In this document: piece after piece, positions 18,244-27,500 of the stretch
How the letters are laid out: each line of letters starts with the position of its first letter
Numbering within the stretch: the stretch's first letter is position 1
Origin: Deltaproteobacteria bacterium HGW-Deltaproteobacteria-14
GTDB taxonomy: Bacteria > Myxococcota_A > UBA9042 > PHBI01
Length of the DNA stretch: 43,203 bases
Direction of reading: 5' to 3'
Assembly: GCA_002841945.1 (NCBI GenBank)
Contig: PHBI01000031.1
Span: forward strand, 1 to 43,203
The notes under the pieces: generated by a model
What the model was told of the DNA's origin: nothing
Seen by the model: the letters and a program-made list of their open reading frames with translations, nothing else
Databases searched by the model: none
Translations under genes and position numbers: made by a program

Positions 18244-19221
18244 ATGACACAGGTCCTCCCCAATGCACGACGGCGTGGCTGGCGGCAGCGGGTCGTCGGC
18301 GGACTCGTCGTTGTCTTCCTCGTCGGCGCGGGTGGCTCGGCCCTCGCGGAGCCGGCGACGAAGGTCTTCCTCAACGGCGTGCCGGCGCCCGTCTTCTTCA
18401 ACGACGGTGACAGCTTCCGCGTCCTCGCGGGGCAGTACGAGGGGGGCAAGGCCCGCCTGGCCGGGTTCAACACCCTCGAGAGCCACGGGCCGGTACACCA
18501 GTGGGGTGACTGGACCTACAAGGAGCTCTACGTCATCGCCAAGCTCGCGACCCTGAACGGGCGCAACGGCGAGTGGCACTGCGAGTCGGACCTCAGCACC
18601 GACACCTACGGCCGTACCCTCTGGTGGTGCCCCGACCTCGCGGTGGACCAGGTCCGCAAGGGCCTCGCCCACGCGATGTCGATCTCCTCCGAGCCGGCGC
18701 GCCCCGAGCTGCTCGCGGCCCAAGCGGAGGCGATCGCCGCCAAGCGTGGGATCTGGGCCCACGGCGTGCCCGACTACGTCCTCACCTCGCTCCACTCGAC
18801 GGTCGAGGCGACCGAGGGTCAGAAGACCTACAACCGCCTCGTGTCGTCGCGCGACGGGTCGTCCATCAAGTGGCGCCACGACGACGCGTACACCGAGTGC
18901 CAGGAGGTCTGCGACGTCGGCTTCGAGTCGCCCGAGCGGGTGGCCGACGCGACCCAGGCCCTGCGCGCCGACGCGCGCCTCGCCGGGTTCATCGGCAACT
19001 ACGACGACGCGCGCCTCGACACCCTCCTCCGCAAGTTCGCGATGAAGCAGGACTACAGCGCGCAGCTCGTCTCTCCCGATGACGCCGCGGCGCTGGCCAC
19101 GGCCCTCGAGGAGCTCCGCGTCGCGGGGCGCATCGGGCGCGCGGGCATCACGAGCTGCAGCTACTACGTGGACTTCAAGCGCCGGTTCGGCGGTGGCAAG
19201 GCCGTGTGCCTGAAGTGGTGA
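18244..19221 (+). CDS. Secreted staphylococcal-nuclease-family protein
   Basis: A 325-residue exported protein. The start ATG 18244 has AAGGAG six nt upstream; the signal peptide runs to about residue 35 (GSALA). The SNase fold follows: N53-DGDS (calcium Asp pair), catalytic-type R71 (KARLAGFN), E79 (TLES) and R124 (TYGR), matching Arg35, Glu43 and Arg87 of the S. aureus enzyme. The residue equivalent to calcium ligand Asp40 is N76. Cysteines at 113 and 129 could form a disulfide. A C-terminal region of about 140 residues with more Cys is not part of the nuclease core. It heads an operon with two MopE-repeat proteins (5 bp and about 85 bp gaps). Likely degrades extracellular or periplasmic nucleic acid. 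Confidence 0.85.
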   Translation: MTQVLPNARRRGWRQRVVGGLVVVFLVGAGGSALAEPATKVFLNGVPAPVFFNDGDSFRVLAGQYEGGKARLAGFNTLESHGPVHQWGDWTYKELYVIAKLATLNGRNGEWHCESDLSTDTYGRTLWWCPDLAVDQVRKGLAHAMSISSEPARPELLAAQAEAIAAKRGIWAHGVPDYVLTSLHSTVEATEGQKTYNRLVSSRDGSSIKWRHDDAYTECQEVCDVGFESPERVADATQALRADARLAGFIGNYDDARLDTLLRKFAMKQDYSAQLVSPDDAAALATALEELRVAGRIGRAGITSCSYYVDFKRRFGGGKAVCLKW

Positions 19222-19226
19222 ACCTC

Positions 19227-20810
19227 ATGCGCCGATCGACCCTCGCGGGCGTCGCCGGCGCCGCCCTCGCCGCCCTCGGCCTGCTACAGGTCGCCGGCTG
19301 TGACTTCACGCGGCCCCTGACGGCTCCGCTCGGCTACGAGACCAACGACCTCGCCTGCAGCGACCACATCGACAACGACGGTGACGGGCTCATCGACTGC
19401 GACGACGCGGACTGCATCTACGACTCCCACCAGTGCGGTGAGATCGTCTCGCCGTACCCCGACGGGCGCGCCGAGTCGACGTTCCTGCTGTGCCACGACC
19501 AGGTCGACAACGACAACACCGGCCAGTTCGACTGCGGCGACCCCAACTGCAACAGCGTGCCCGAGTTCTGCTGCGTCCGTGAGCAGACCAACGACGAGTG
19601 CAGCGACGGGATCGACAACGACTCGAACGGGTTCACCGACTGCGGCGACTTCGGCTGCTCGAACAACCCGCTGGTGCACGTCTGCGACGAGGACGCCCTC
19701 GACACCTGCGTCGACGGCAAGGACAACGACGAGGACGGCTTCACCGACTGCGATGACTCGGGGTGCGCGGGGATCGCGTCGTGCACCGAGAGCGAGTGCG
19801 CCGATGGCGTCGACAACGACTTCGACGGCAAGACCGACTGCGCGGACCCGGACTGCGTCAAGGTGCTCGTCGCCTGCCGCACCCCCGAGGACACCCTCGA
19901 GCGCTGCCAGGATCGGGTGGACAACGACGGCAACGGCTACACCGACTGCGGGGACTTCAGCTGCTCGAAGTCGTCCGACGCCGCCATCCTCGCGCACTGC
20001 GACAGCGTCGGGGAGAAGTCGCTGGCCGCGTGTCAGGACGGCGTGGACAACGACTCGAACGGCTACACCGACTGCAACGACAACAGCTGCAAGAACTCGA
20101 CGAACGCCGAGGTCCTCGCCTACTGCGCCACCGTCGTCGAGACGGGGGTCGAGCGCTGCACCGACGGGATCGACAACGACTCGAACAGCTACACCGACTG
20201 CAACGACAACAGTTGCAAGAACTCGACCGATCCTGAGGTGCAGGCCGCCTGCGCCGAGCGCCTCGAGCTGTCCCTCGAGAAGTGCTCGGACGGCAAGGAC
20301 AACGACAAGAACGGGTTCACCGACTGCGCCGACTACAGCTGCCAGCGGTCGACCAACGTCGAGGTGCTCGAATACTGCAAGACGGTCCTCGAGATCAGCT
20401 TCGAGAAGTGCACCGACGGCATCGACAACGACAAGAACAGCTACACCGACTGCGCGGACCACTCGTGTTCGCAGGCCGCGGACCTCAGCGTGCGACGGGC
20501 CTGCCAGGAGAGCGTCGCGCTGACGCCGGCGGAGGCGAACATCTTCTGCTCCGATGGCGTGGACAACGACCTCGACGGCTTCACCGACTGCGCCGACTTC
20601 GACTGCAGCTGGAACGATGACGTGACGGTCTGCCAGGCGACGCTCACCGACAAGCACGGGGGGACCTACCTGGCGCCGCGGGTGTGCGGGCTCGACTACT
20701 GCGCCGACGGGCCGTGCAAGAACGGCGGGCAGTGCGTCAACGAGACCAACGGGTTCACCTGCGAGTGTGCGCCGGGCTTCACCGGGTTCACCTGTAAGGA
20801 CGCGCAGTAG
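19227..20810 (+). CDS. Lipoprotein with eleven MopE-type metal-binding repeats and a C-terminal EGF-like domain
   Basis: A 527-residue probable lipoprotein. The signal peptide has lipobox VAGC (Cys25). The body is a run of eleven Cys/Asp motifs of the form C-x-D-G-x-D-N-D-x-x-G-x-x-D-C-x-D-x-x-C, the 'putative metal-binding motif' seen in MopE-like and myxobacterial surface proteins; each should chelate a divalent cation and be disulfide-linked. The end is an EGF-like module with six Cys (YCADGPCKNGGQC then TCECAPGFTGFTC). ATG 19227 lies 5 bp after the nuclease stop; an in-frame GTG at 19206 would overlap it. It is probably a surface-displayed, calcium-rigidified adhesion or binding protein (inference). 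Confidence 0.88.
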   Translation: MRRSTLAGVAGAALAALGLLQVAGCDFTRPLTAPLGYETNDLACSDHIDNDGDGLIDCDDADCIYDSHQCGEIVSPYPDGRAESTFLLCHDQVDNDNTGQFDCGDPNCNSVPEFCCVREQTNDECSDGIDNDSNGFTDCGDFGCSNNPLVHVCDEDALDTCVDGKDNDEDGFTDCDDSGCAGIASCTESECADGVDNDFDGKTDCADPDCVKVLVACRTPEDTLERCQDRVDNDGNGYTDCGDFSCSKSSDAAILAHCDSVGEKSLAACQDGVDNDSNGYTDCNDNSCKNSTNAEVLAYCATVVETGVERCTDGIDNDSNSYTDCNDNSCKNSTDPEVQAACAERLELSLEKCSDGKDNDKNGFTDCADYSCQRSTNVEVLEYCKTVLEISFEKCTDGIDNDKNSYTDCADHSCSQAADLSVRRACQESVALTPAEANIFCSDGVDNDLDGFTDCADFDCSWNDDVTVCQATLTDKHGGTYLAPRVCGLDYCADGPCKNGGQCVNETNGFTCECAPGFTGFTCKDAQ

Positions 20811-20895
20811 GGCCGTCTGGCCCGACGGACGTGAGGATGGCGCCGGCGAGGCGTGGGTCTTCGGGGACCGCCCCGAGCGACAAAGGGAAGGCACG

Positions 20896-22428
20896 ATGCG
20901 TAGCTCGATCACCGCACTGACAGCGCTCCTGGCCCTCGGCCTGGGCGGCGCCTACATCCCCCTCGCGCGCGCCGCCGAGGCGCCGCCGAAGGAGTCGAGC
21001 TGCACCGACGGCGTCGACGACGACGGCGACACCGTGACGGACTGCGCCGACGCCGACTGCTACGCGGATCCCGCGTGCCAGCCCGACGGCGCGCCGGAGA
21101 ACACCGACGGGCGCTGCTCGGACTGGATCGACAACGACCGGGACGGGCACCTCGACTGCGACGACGCCGACTGCGACGGGCCAGGGATCACGGTCTGCAA
21201 GGGGTCGTGGGACAAGCAGCAGGCGGCGACGGGCGGTGGCGGATCCGCCGCGGGTCTGCCGACCATCCCCGACGGCGCGTCCTTCGAGGATCTGCTCGGC
21301 AAGATGGGCGACATCGACGGCGAGCGCAACGACCAGGACTGCGCCGACGGCGTCGACAACGACAACGACGGCGCGACCGACTGCGCCGACTTCGGGTGCC
21401 GCTTCGACCCGAACGTGCTGGTGTGCCGCGAGGCGCCGTCGGTGCGCTTCTCGGTCGTGAGCTTCATCGAGAGCAACTACGACTTCGGGACCGAGCAGCC
21501 CGACGTCTTCTTCAAGACGCTGCAGCTGCGGGCGTTCGGCCCGATGCCGTTCATCCAGGACTCGTTCTTCCTGTTGAGCGCGCGCTTCGAGAAGACCCCG
21601 CGGCTGACCTTCGCGATGTTCCAGGTGCCGATCGGCGGCGGCAACTACCTCAACATCAACAGCGGCGGCGGCGGGCTGTCGTCCGGCCCCATCCGCTCGG
21701 CGTCCAAGCAGCTCCTCATCGAGCAGCCCTTCTACCTCTACTCGGCCTTCGAGCAGGGCAGCGGCGCGGCCGTTGAGGTCGGCGGGCCGATCGCCAAGGA
21801 CGGCTCGCTCAACTACCGCGCCTACGTCGCGGGCGGCGCCGGGCGCTTCTCGGGCAACGTCGGCGGGCGCTACTTCACCTACGACAACACCAACTTCACC
21901 TACTCGGTGGGCGCGCAGCTCGGCATCAACGCCATCGGCCACATCAGCCGCTGGGACTCGCCGCTGCTCTACGTCCCGTCGCCGACGGCGCTCGGCTTCC
22001 AGATCGGCGCCAAGTACGACCAACGCGCCCAGGAGCGCTACCCGGCGTTCAACCTCCAGGCGGTTTACAAGTCGGGGCCGTTCATCGGCATCGTCGAGGG
22101 CTACCTCAAGCGCGAGCTCGAGTTCGAGTCCTGGCAGGGGGCGTACAACGTCCAGGTCGGCATCCTGGCCGTGAACAAGACCCTGCTGCTGGCCGCGGAC
22201 TTCGGCCAGTACCTGGCGTCGAGCATGAAGAACCCGCCGGCGGTCGCCGAGACCGACATCCGCCGCCAGGACGACCAGCTGCAGTGGCGCGTCGCCGTCC
22301 ACTGGTACTTCTGGCGCAACATCGGCGTGCTCTCCCTGCTGTACGACGACCACCTGACGACGGACAACGCCACGGGCGAGGACACCCACGACCGCATCCT
22401 GCGCCTCATCGCGCAGTACCGCTTCTAG
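20896..22428 (+). CDS. Putative outer-membrane beta-barrel with three N-terminal MopE-type repeats
   Basis: A 510-residue exported protein. ATG 20896 follows GGAAGG; signal peptide to about residue 26 (ARAAE). Three Cys/Asp metal-binding motifs follow (C-TDGVDDDGDTVTDCADADC type, about residues 35-170), separated by Gly-rich linkers. From about residue 175 the sequence alternates polar/hydrophobic with many aromatic residues and Gly, and ends in ...LRLIAQYRF. A terminal Phe is typical of barrels inserted by the BAM machinery. No porin subfamily is recognised. It is third in the nuclease/MopE operon and shares its repeat type with the upstream lipoprotein, so the two may interact at the cell surface. 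A hairpin follows the stop. Confidence 0.82.
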   Translation: MRSSITALTALLALGLGGAYIPLARAAEAPPKESSCTDGVDDDGDTVTDCADADCYADPACQPDGAPENTDGRCSDWIDNDRDGHLDCDDADCDGPGITVCKGSWDKQQAATGGGGSAAGLPTIPDGASFEDLLGKMGDIDGERNDQDCADGVDNDNDGATDCADFGCRFDPNVLVCREAPSVRFSVVSFIESNYDFGTEQPDVFFKTLQLRAFGPMPFIQDSFFLLSARFEKTPRLTFAMFQVPIGGGNYLNINSGGGGLSSGPIRSASKQLLIEQPFYLYSAFEQGSGAAVEVGGPIAKDGSLNYRAYVAGGAGRFSGNVGGRYFTYDNTNFTYSVGAQLGINAIGHISRWDSPLLYVPSPTALGFQIGAKYDQRAQERYPAFNLQAVYKSGPFIGIVEGYLKRELEFESWQGAYNVQVGILAVNKTLLLAADFGQYLASSMKNPPAVAETDIRRQDDQLQWRVAVHWYFWRNIGVLSLLYDDHLTTDNATGEDTHDRILRLIAQYRF

Positions 22429-22470
22429 CAGCCCGTGGGAGACAAGCACGCGCGCGTGCCTCTCCCCGCG
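22428..22470 (+). repeat. Palindromic intergenic repeat, copy 2
   Basis: About 43 bp overlapping the last base of the barrel stop codon. It resembles 17945-17986, sharing the GCAGCCCG start, an AGCAC...CGCGTGC dyad, TCTCC and CGCG. It probably doubles as the operon terminator. Confidence 0.45.
22437..22466 (+). terminator. Terminator-like hairpin after barrel gene
   Basis: The outer stem GGGAGA (22437-22442) pairs with TCTCCC (22461-22466). The inner perfect palindrome GCACGCGCGCGTGC occupies 22446-22459. Confidence 0.5.
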
Positions 22471-22524
22471 CTGCTGGTCTGACGGACCCGGCGCGCGGCG
22501 GCTCCAAGGCCGCCGGTGCGGCAC

Positions 22525-22572
22525 AGAACGCCGATCTGGAGCCCCGTTCGTGGGCCTCGAGGTCGGCGTTCT
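22525..22572. terminator. Hairpin between convergent barrel and kinase genes
   Basis: 13-bp arms 22525-22537 and 22560-22572 (one mismatch or G-U) with a 22-nt loop lie 34 bp beyond the kinase stop on the minus strand. Probably terminates the kinase transcript. Confidence 0.5.
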
Positions 22573-22605
22573 CGCTTCGTGGGCCGCGGGGCGATCGCGG
22601 CCCCG

Positions 22606-24411
22606 CTACTCGAGGCGCTGGGGGCGTCGGCGGCGGCGGCGGCCGACCCGCGCCCAGAAGCCCGGCTCGTCGGGGCCGCGCACGACCACGTTGACCCCGC
22701 CGAAGATCGCCCGCCCGCTGACGCGCACGATCTTGACCGGCTGCTCCAGTGGCTGGTCGTGCTCGCCGTGGTCCTGGGCGAAGGCGCCGAAGATCCCGCT
22801 GCCGGTCACCTCGACGTAGACGTTGGGGGGCACCGTGATGTCGACGCCCCCGAAGACCGCGTGGCAGCGGATCTCGGTGACGTCGGCGGTGAGCAGCGCC
22901 GTGCGGAGGTCGAGCTCGACGCCGCCGAACACCGCTCGCACGTCGAGCCGGTCGGGCACCGTCCACGGCCCCCTGCGCTGCACGCCGCTGAAGATGGCCG
23001 TCAGCTTGCGCGACGCCGGGGACACGGCGAGGGCGCGGCCGCTCCCTTGGGGCGCCGCGGCGGCGACCGCGGGCGGGTTCGGCGTCAGCGCCGGCGGGTC
23101 GTCCACCGTCGCCGGCAGATCCCGGGTCACCACCTCGAGCTCGAGCCCGTTGCGGGCACGCTCGGCCAGCTCGAGGCGCTCGTCGTACTCGCTCATCGTC
23201 AGGTCGCCCTCGCCGAACGCGTCCTGCAGGCGCTCGACCACCCGGTCGCGGTCGGCCTCGAGGGGCGCCTTGCGGGCCCGCGGGACCCGCGAGGCCGCGA
23301 GCTCCGCGTCGTTCATGGGCGTCGCGCCGCTCGAGGCCGCAGCGATGGGCCATGCGCCATTGTGCGATGCAAGGTCAGTGTTCGGTGCGGGCTCTGCTTC
23401 AAGAGGCGATGGCGCAGTGCGCTGCATCCTCGGCGGCGGCGACGGGGCCGTGTCGGCGACATCCGGGGGCGAATCCAGTTCGCCATGGGCGGTGACGGGC
23501 AGGTGTTGCTTCCACCAGGCGGCGGCCTGGCCCTCGTCCCAGGGTTGCGCCGTCGGGACCTGGAGGAGGTCCCGCGCCAGCGCCTCGACCGACGGGGGCC
23601 GCGCGGCGGGGTCCTTGGCGAGGCAGGCGAGCACCAGCGCGTCGAGCGGCTCGGGGATGGGGCCGGGGGCGAGGCGCGACGGGGGCTCGGGGGGGCGGTC
23701 GACCTGGGCCATCAGCGTCCGGATGGCGGTCTTCTCGTCGAACAGCAGGCGCCCGGTGAGCAGCCAGAAGGCGACCGCGCCGAGCGCGTAGACGTCGGTG
23801 CGGGCGTCGATCGCCTCCCCGAGGACGATCTCCGGGGCCATGAAGGCGGGGGAGCCCGCCGCCGCCCCCGCGCGCGTGAGCTGCGTCTCGTCCTGAACGA
23901 CCGTGAGGCTCTTCACCAGGCCGAAGTCGAGGACCTTGAGGAAGTCGACCCGGATCCCGACCCGGCACAGGTGCAGGTTCGCCGGCTTGATGTCGCGGTG
24001 GACGAGCCCGGCGCGGTGGGCCTCGGCGAGGGACTCGCAGGCCTGCAGCAGGAGGTAGACCACGCGCTCGGGCGGGAGCGCGCCGTGGCGCTCGACGAGG
24101 GTCCTGAGATCGAGGCCGTCGAGCAGCTCCATCACGTAGTAGAAGGCGCCGTCGTCGCTGGTGCCGAAGTCGTGGACCTGCACCGTGTGGGGCGAGCTGA
24201 GGCGCGACATCGCCTGCGCCTCGCGGGCGAAGCGCTTGAGCAGCATCGCCACCGTGTCCGGGTCGTCGCTCAGCGCGCCGGTCCGGATCACCTTGACCGC
24301 GCCCGGCCGCCCCAGAAGCCGGTGGCGCGCCCGCCAGACCTCGCCCATCCCCCCGCGACCGAGGACCTCGACGAGCTCGTAGCTGCCCAGGGTTTGGCCC
24401 GAACCGATCAT
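22606..24411 (-). CDS. Ser/Thr protein kinase fused to DUF1707-like and LiaF-like domains
   Basis: A 601-residue soluble protein. The Hanks-type kinase domain spans 11-285: glycine loop GRGGMGEV (18-25), ATP lysine K40, catalytic HRD (138-140) and DFG (162-164). A Pro/Ala-rich linker (290-375) leads to a DUF1707-like motif (about 377-432, RVPRARKAPLEADRDRVVERL... MSEYDERL), then three repeats of the A-x-F-(S/G)GV type (472, 493, 518, 568), which match the C-terminal domain of LiaF/YvqF-type envelope-stress proteins. No TM segment, unlike most such kinases. ATG 24411 has AGGAG just upstream. It is divergent from the giant TPR gene (160-bp gap). Likely an envelope-stress signalling kinase (inference). 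Confidence 0.93.
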   Translation of the reverse strand: MIGSGQTLGSYELVEVLGRGGMGEVWRARHRLLGRPGAVKVIRTGALSDDPDTVAMLLKRFAREAQAMSRLSSPHTVQVHDFGTSDDGAFYYVMELLDGLDLRTLVERHGALPPERVVYLLLQACESLAEAHRAGLVHRDIKPANLHLCRVGIRVDFLKVLDFGLVKSLTVVQDETQLTRAGAAAGSPAFMAPEIVLGEAIDARTDVYALGAVAFWLLTGRLLFDEKTAIRTLMAQVDRPPEPPSRLAPGPIPEPLDALVLACLAKDPAARPPSVEALARDLLQVPTAQPWDEGQAAAWWKQHLPVTAHGELDSPPDVADTAPSPPPRMQRTAPSPLEAEPAPNTDLASHNGAWPIAAASSGATPMNDAELAASRVPRARKAPLEADRDRVVERLQDAFGEGDLTMSEYDERLELAERARNGLELEVVTRDLPATVDDPPALTPNPPAVAAAAPQGSGRALAVSPASRKLTAIFSGVQRRGPWTVPDRLDVRAVFGGVELDLRTALLTADVTEIRCHAVFGGVDITVPPNVYVEVTGSGIFGAFAQDHGEHDQPLEQPVKIVRVSGRAIFGGVNVVVRGPDEPGFWARVGRRRRRRPQRLE

Positions 24412-24571
24412 CGATCTCCTCTTCACCAGCTGACGGATTACAGTCGCGCGGGGCTATCAACGGCACAGCCGAACGTCGCGCCCGCAGGTGATTTGTCGCG
24501 CCGGCGGTTGCGGCTTGTCCAGCGCGATGCGCCTCCGCTAGGTTGTGCGGTGGTGATGGGGAGGCGGCGCG
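24412..24571. promoter_or_regulatory. Divergent promoter region, kinase and TPR protein
   Basis: 160 bp shared by the two gene starts, so both transcripts initiate here. GGGGAGG at 24558-24564 is the ribosome site of the TPR gene. No convincing -35/-10 pair seen. Confidence 0.35.
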
Positions 24572-27500
24572 ATGGCGGTGCTTGGACGCATGGAATCTGG
24601 ACCACGGAGCCCTCGCGGGGGCCGCCGTGCTGCGCTGCACAAAGGTGCCGTCGACGCCGCTGAGGTCGAGCCGGGCGCGGCGGCAGAGGCCCCGCTGAGC
24701 GCCACGGTCGCGATCGCGACCGAGATGGCCGAGCGCCTGCGCGCCGAGCTCGACCGGCGGTGCGCCCCCGATCGCGCGGCGGCGCTTCACTGCGAGCTCG
24801 CGCGGCTCCTCGAGCATCCCCTCGGGCGCCTCGAGGAGGCCCTCACACACTACCGCAGCGCCACCGAACACCTCCCGGACTACCTGCCGGGGTTCCGCGG
24901 GGTCCGCCGCTGCGCGATCCGCCTCGGCCGACCGGTCGAGGCGCTCGCGCCGCTTACCCGTGAGGTGGCGCTCACCCCCGGGACGCGCCACAAGGCCGCC
25001 CTGTTGCGCCTGCGTGCGCGCCTGCTGGAGGACTCGCTCAACGACCCGGCGGCGGCGCGGGAGGCCTGGGCCCAGCTCCTCACGCTCCTCCCCGAGGACG
25101 TGGGGGCGCTGCGCGCGGCGGCGCGCCTCGACCGCGCCGCGGCGGATCCGGGCGGTCACGCGCGCGACGTCGCGGCGCTGAGCGTCGCGGTCAGCGGGGA
25201 TCCCCACCTGCGCAGCGTCGTCCTGGTGCAGCGGGCCCGCCTCGCCGAGGCGTCGGGCGACCTCTCCGAGGCCATCGGGCACTATCAGCAGGCGCTCGCG
25301 AGCGATCGCGAGGCCCCGGGCGCAGCGAGCGCGCTCGCGCGGCTCCTCAATGAGGCCGGGCGCTGGCTCGAGCTCGTCGCGATCCTCGAGCACGAGATCC
25401 GCGAGACCGACGACGCCTACACCCAGACGGCGCTCCTGCTCGAGGTCGCCCGCGTCTCGGAGGACCGGCTCGGAGACACCGACGCCGCCGTGGGTGCCCT
25501 CGAGCGCGCCGCGGTGATCAGCCCACAGTCCGCGCCGGTCCTCGGTGAGCTCGCGCGCCACTACACCCGACAGCGGCGCTGGAGCGCGCTGCGGGACGTG
25601 CTCGAGCGGCGCGCGCACGGCCTCAATGGCGTCTCCGAGCGCGTCGCGGCCTGGACTCACCTCGGCGACATCTGCGCCAACGAGCTCGGCGACCGCGAGG
25701 GGGCCGCGCGGTGGTTTCGCGCCGCGCTGTCCCTCGACCCCGTCGATCTGCGCGCCCTGCGCGGGCTTGGCGACCTCTACGTCACCCTCGGTCGCTGGCG
25801 GGAGGCGGTCGACGTGGCGCTGCAAGAGGCCGACGCCGCCGTCTCCTCGGAGCGCCGGGCGGCCGCCTGCGCCCGGGCGGGGGCCCTCGCGGAGCAGCAC
25901 CTCGCGGACACGGCCTTCGCCATCGCCCAGCACGAGCGCGCGCTGTCGTTCAGCCCCGGCTTCGCCCCGTCGTTCGCCGCCCTCGACCGGCTGTACGGCG
26001 CGACCGCCCACGTCGACGCCCACATCGCCCTGCACGAGCGCGCCGCGACCCTCGCCGCGACGCCGGCGGAGGCCATCCACGCCCTCTTCACCGTCGCGAC
26101 CCTCTACGAGACGCGCTGCGCCGCGCCCCAGCTCGCCGTCGCGGTCTACCGCCGGATCCTGCAGCTCGCGCCGGGGCGCGTCGACGCCCTCCACGCGCTG
26201 CAGCGCGCCGCGGAGCGCGCCGGGGACCACCAGGCGCTGCTCGCCGCCCTCGACGAGGAGCTCGCCCTCTTCGACCGCGGCGCCGCCACGGTGTCGGTCT
26301 CGCGCCGGGTGGCGCTCGAGCTGCGGGCCGCGAGCCTCCTCGACGAGGCGTTGGCGGCGCCCGAGCGCGCCATCGCTCGCTACCGCCGGGCGCTGGCCCT
26401 CGAGCCGGCGTGCGTCGCCGCCTTGGATGGGCTCGAGCGGCTGCTGCGCCGCCTCGAGCGCTGGGACGAGCTCGTCTCGCCGCTGGTGGCGTCCCTCGAG
26501 CTCGAGCCGGCGGGCGCCGGCGCCGTCGGCCGGCTGGTCGAGCTCGCGCGGATCTGCGACGCGGAGCTCGGCGACCCCGAAGCCGCGGTGAGCTACCTCG
26601 AGCGCGCGCTGCACCACGACCCCCACGAGCGGCGAGTGCTCACGGCCTTGGCGGCGGCCCTCGGGAAAGCCGGGCGGCACGAGCGCCAGGTGGAGATCCT
26701 GGGCCTGCTGGTAGAGGCCACCGAGGACCCGGCCGCGCGGTCGTTCATCGCCTGCCGCATGGGCGAGGTCGCCGAGGCCCACCTCGACCCGCGGGAGGCC
26801 GCGCGCGCCTACGGCTACGCCCTGCAGGCCGTCCCCGGCTGGCTGCCCGCCAGGGACGCCCTCGCGCGGCTCGCGCGCGCCGAGCGCCGGGGTGAGACCT
26901 CGGAGGCCGCGGCGCACGCGGCGTTCGTCACGGCGCTCCGGGCCGAGCGCGAGGACACCCGCGACCCCGCGGCGTGGCGGCGGGCGGCGCTCGCGACCAG
27001 CCACTACCTGCTCGACGTCGTCGGCGACCGCGCGGCGGGCGCCGCCGTCCTCGGCGCCCTGCGCGAGGCCGATCCCCGGGACGTCGCCGCGCTGTTCGAG
27101 CTCGGTGGCTGTGCCCGGCTCGACGGCGACGTCGTGGCCCTGATCGAGGTCGAGCGCGCGCTCGCGGGGGTCGTCACCGATCGCGGCGTCGCCGCGGCGC
27201 TGCTGCGCGACGTCGCGTGGCTCGAGGCCGATCACGGCGTCGGGGACCCGGTCGCGAGCCTGTTTCAGTCCCTCGAGCTCGCGCCGGACGACCCCGAGGC
27301 GCTCCTCGCCCTCGAGGAGCTGGCCCTCGAGCGCGGAGACGCGGCGCTGCTCGGCGAGATCGACGCGCGCCTCGTCGGCGCGGGGGAGCAGGCCGGCGTC
27401 GCCGGCGAGGTCTGGGCGACCGATCGCGTGGTCCGGCTCGCGGAGTCCCTCGAGGCCCTCGGCGACAGCCGGGCGCTGCTGGCCTGGATGGACGCGGTGC

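Noticed and set aside
22606..24411. Membrane receptor kinase
   Set aside because: No hydrophobic segment long enough for a TM helix anywhere in the 601 residues; called soluble instead.
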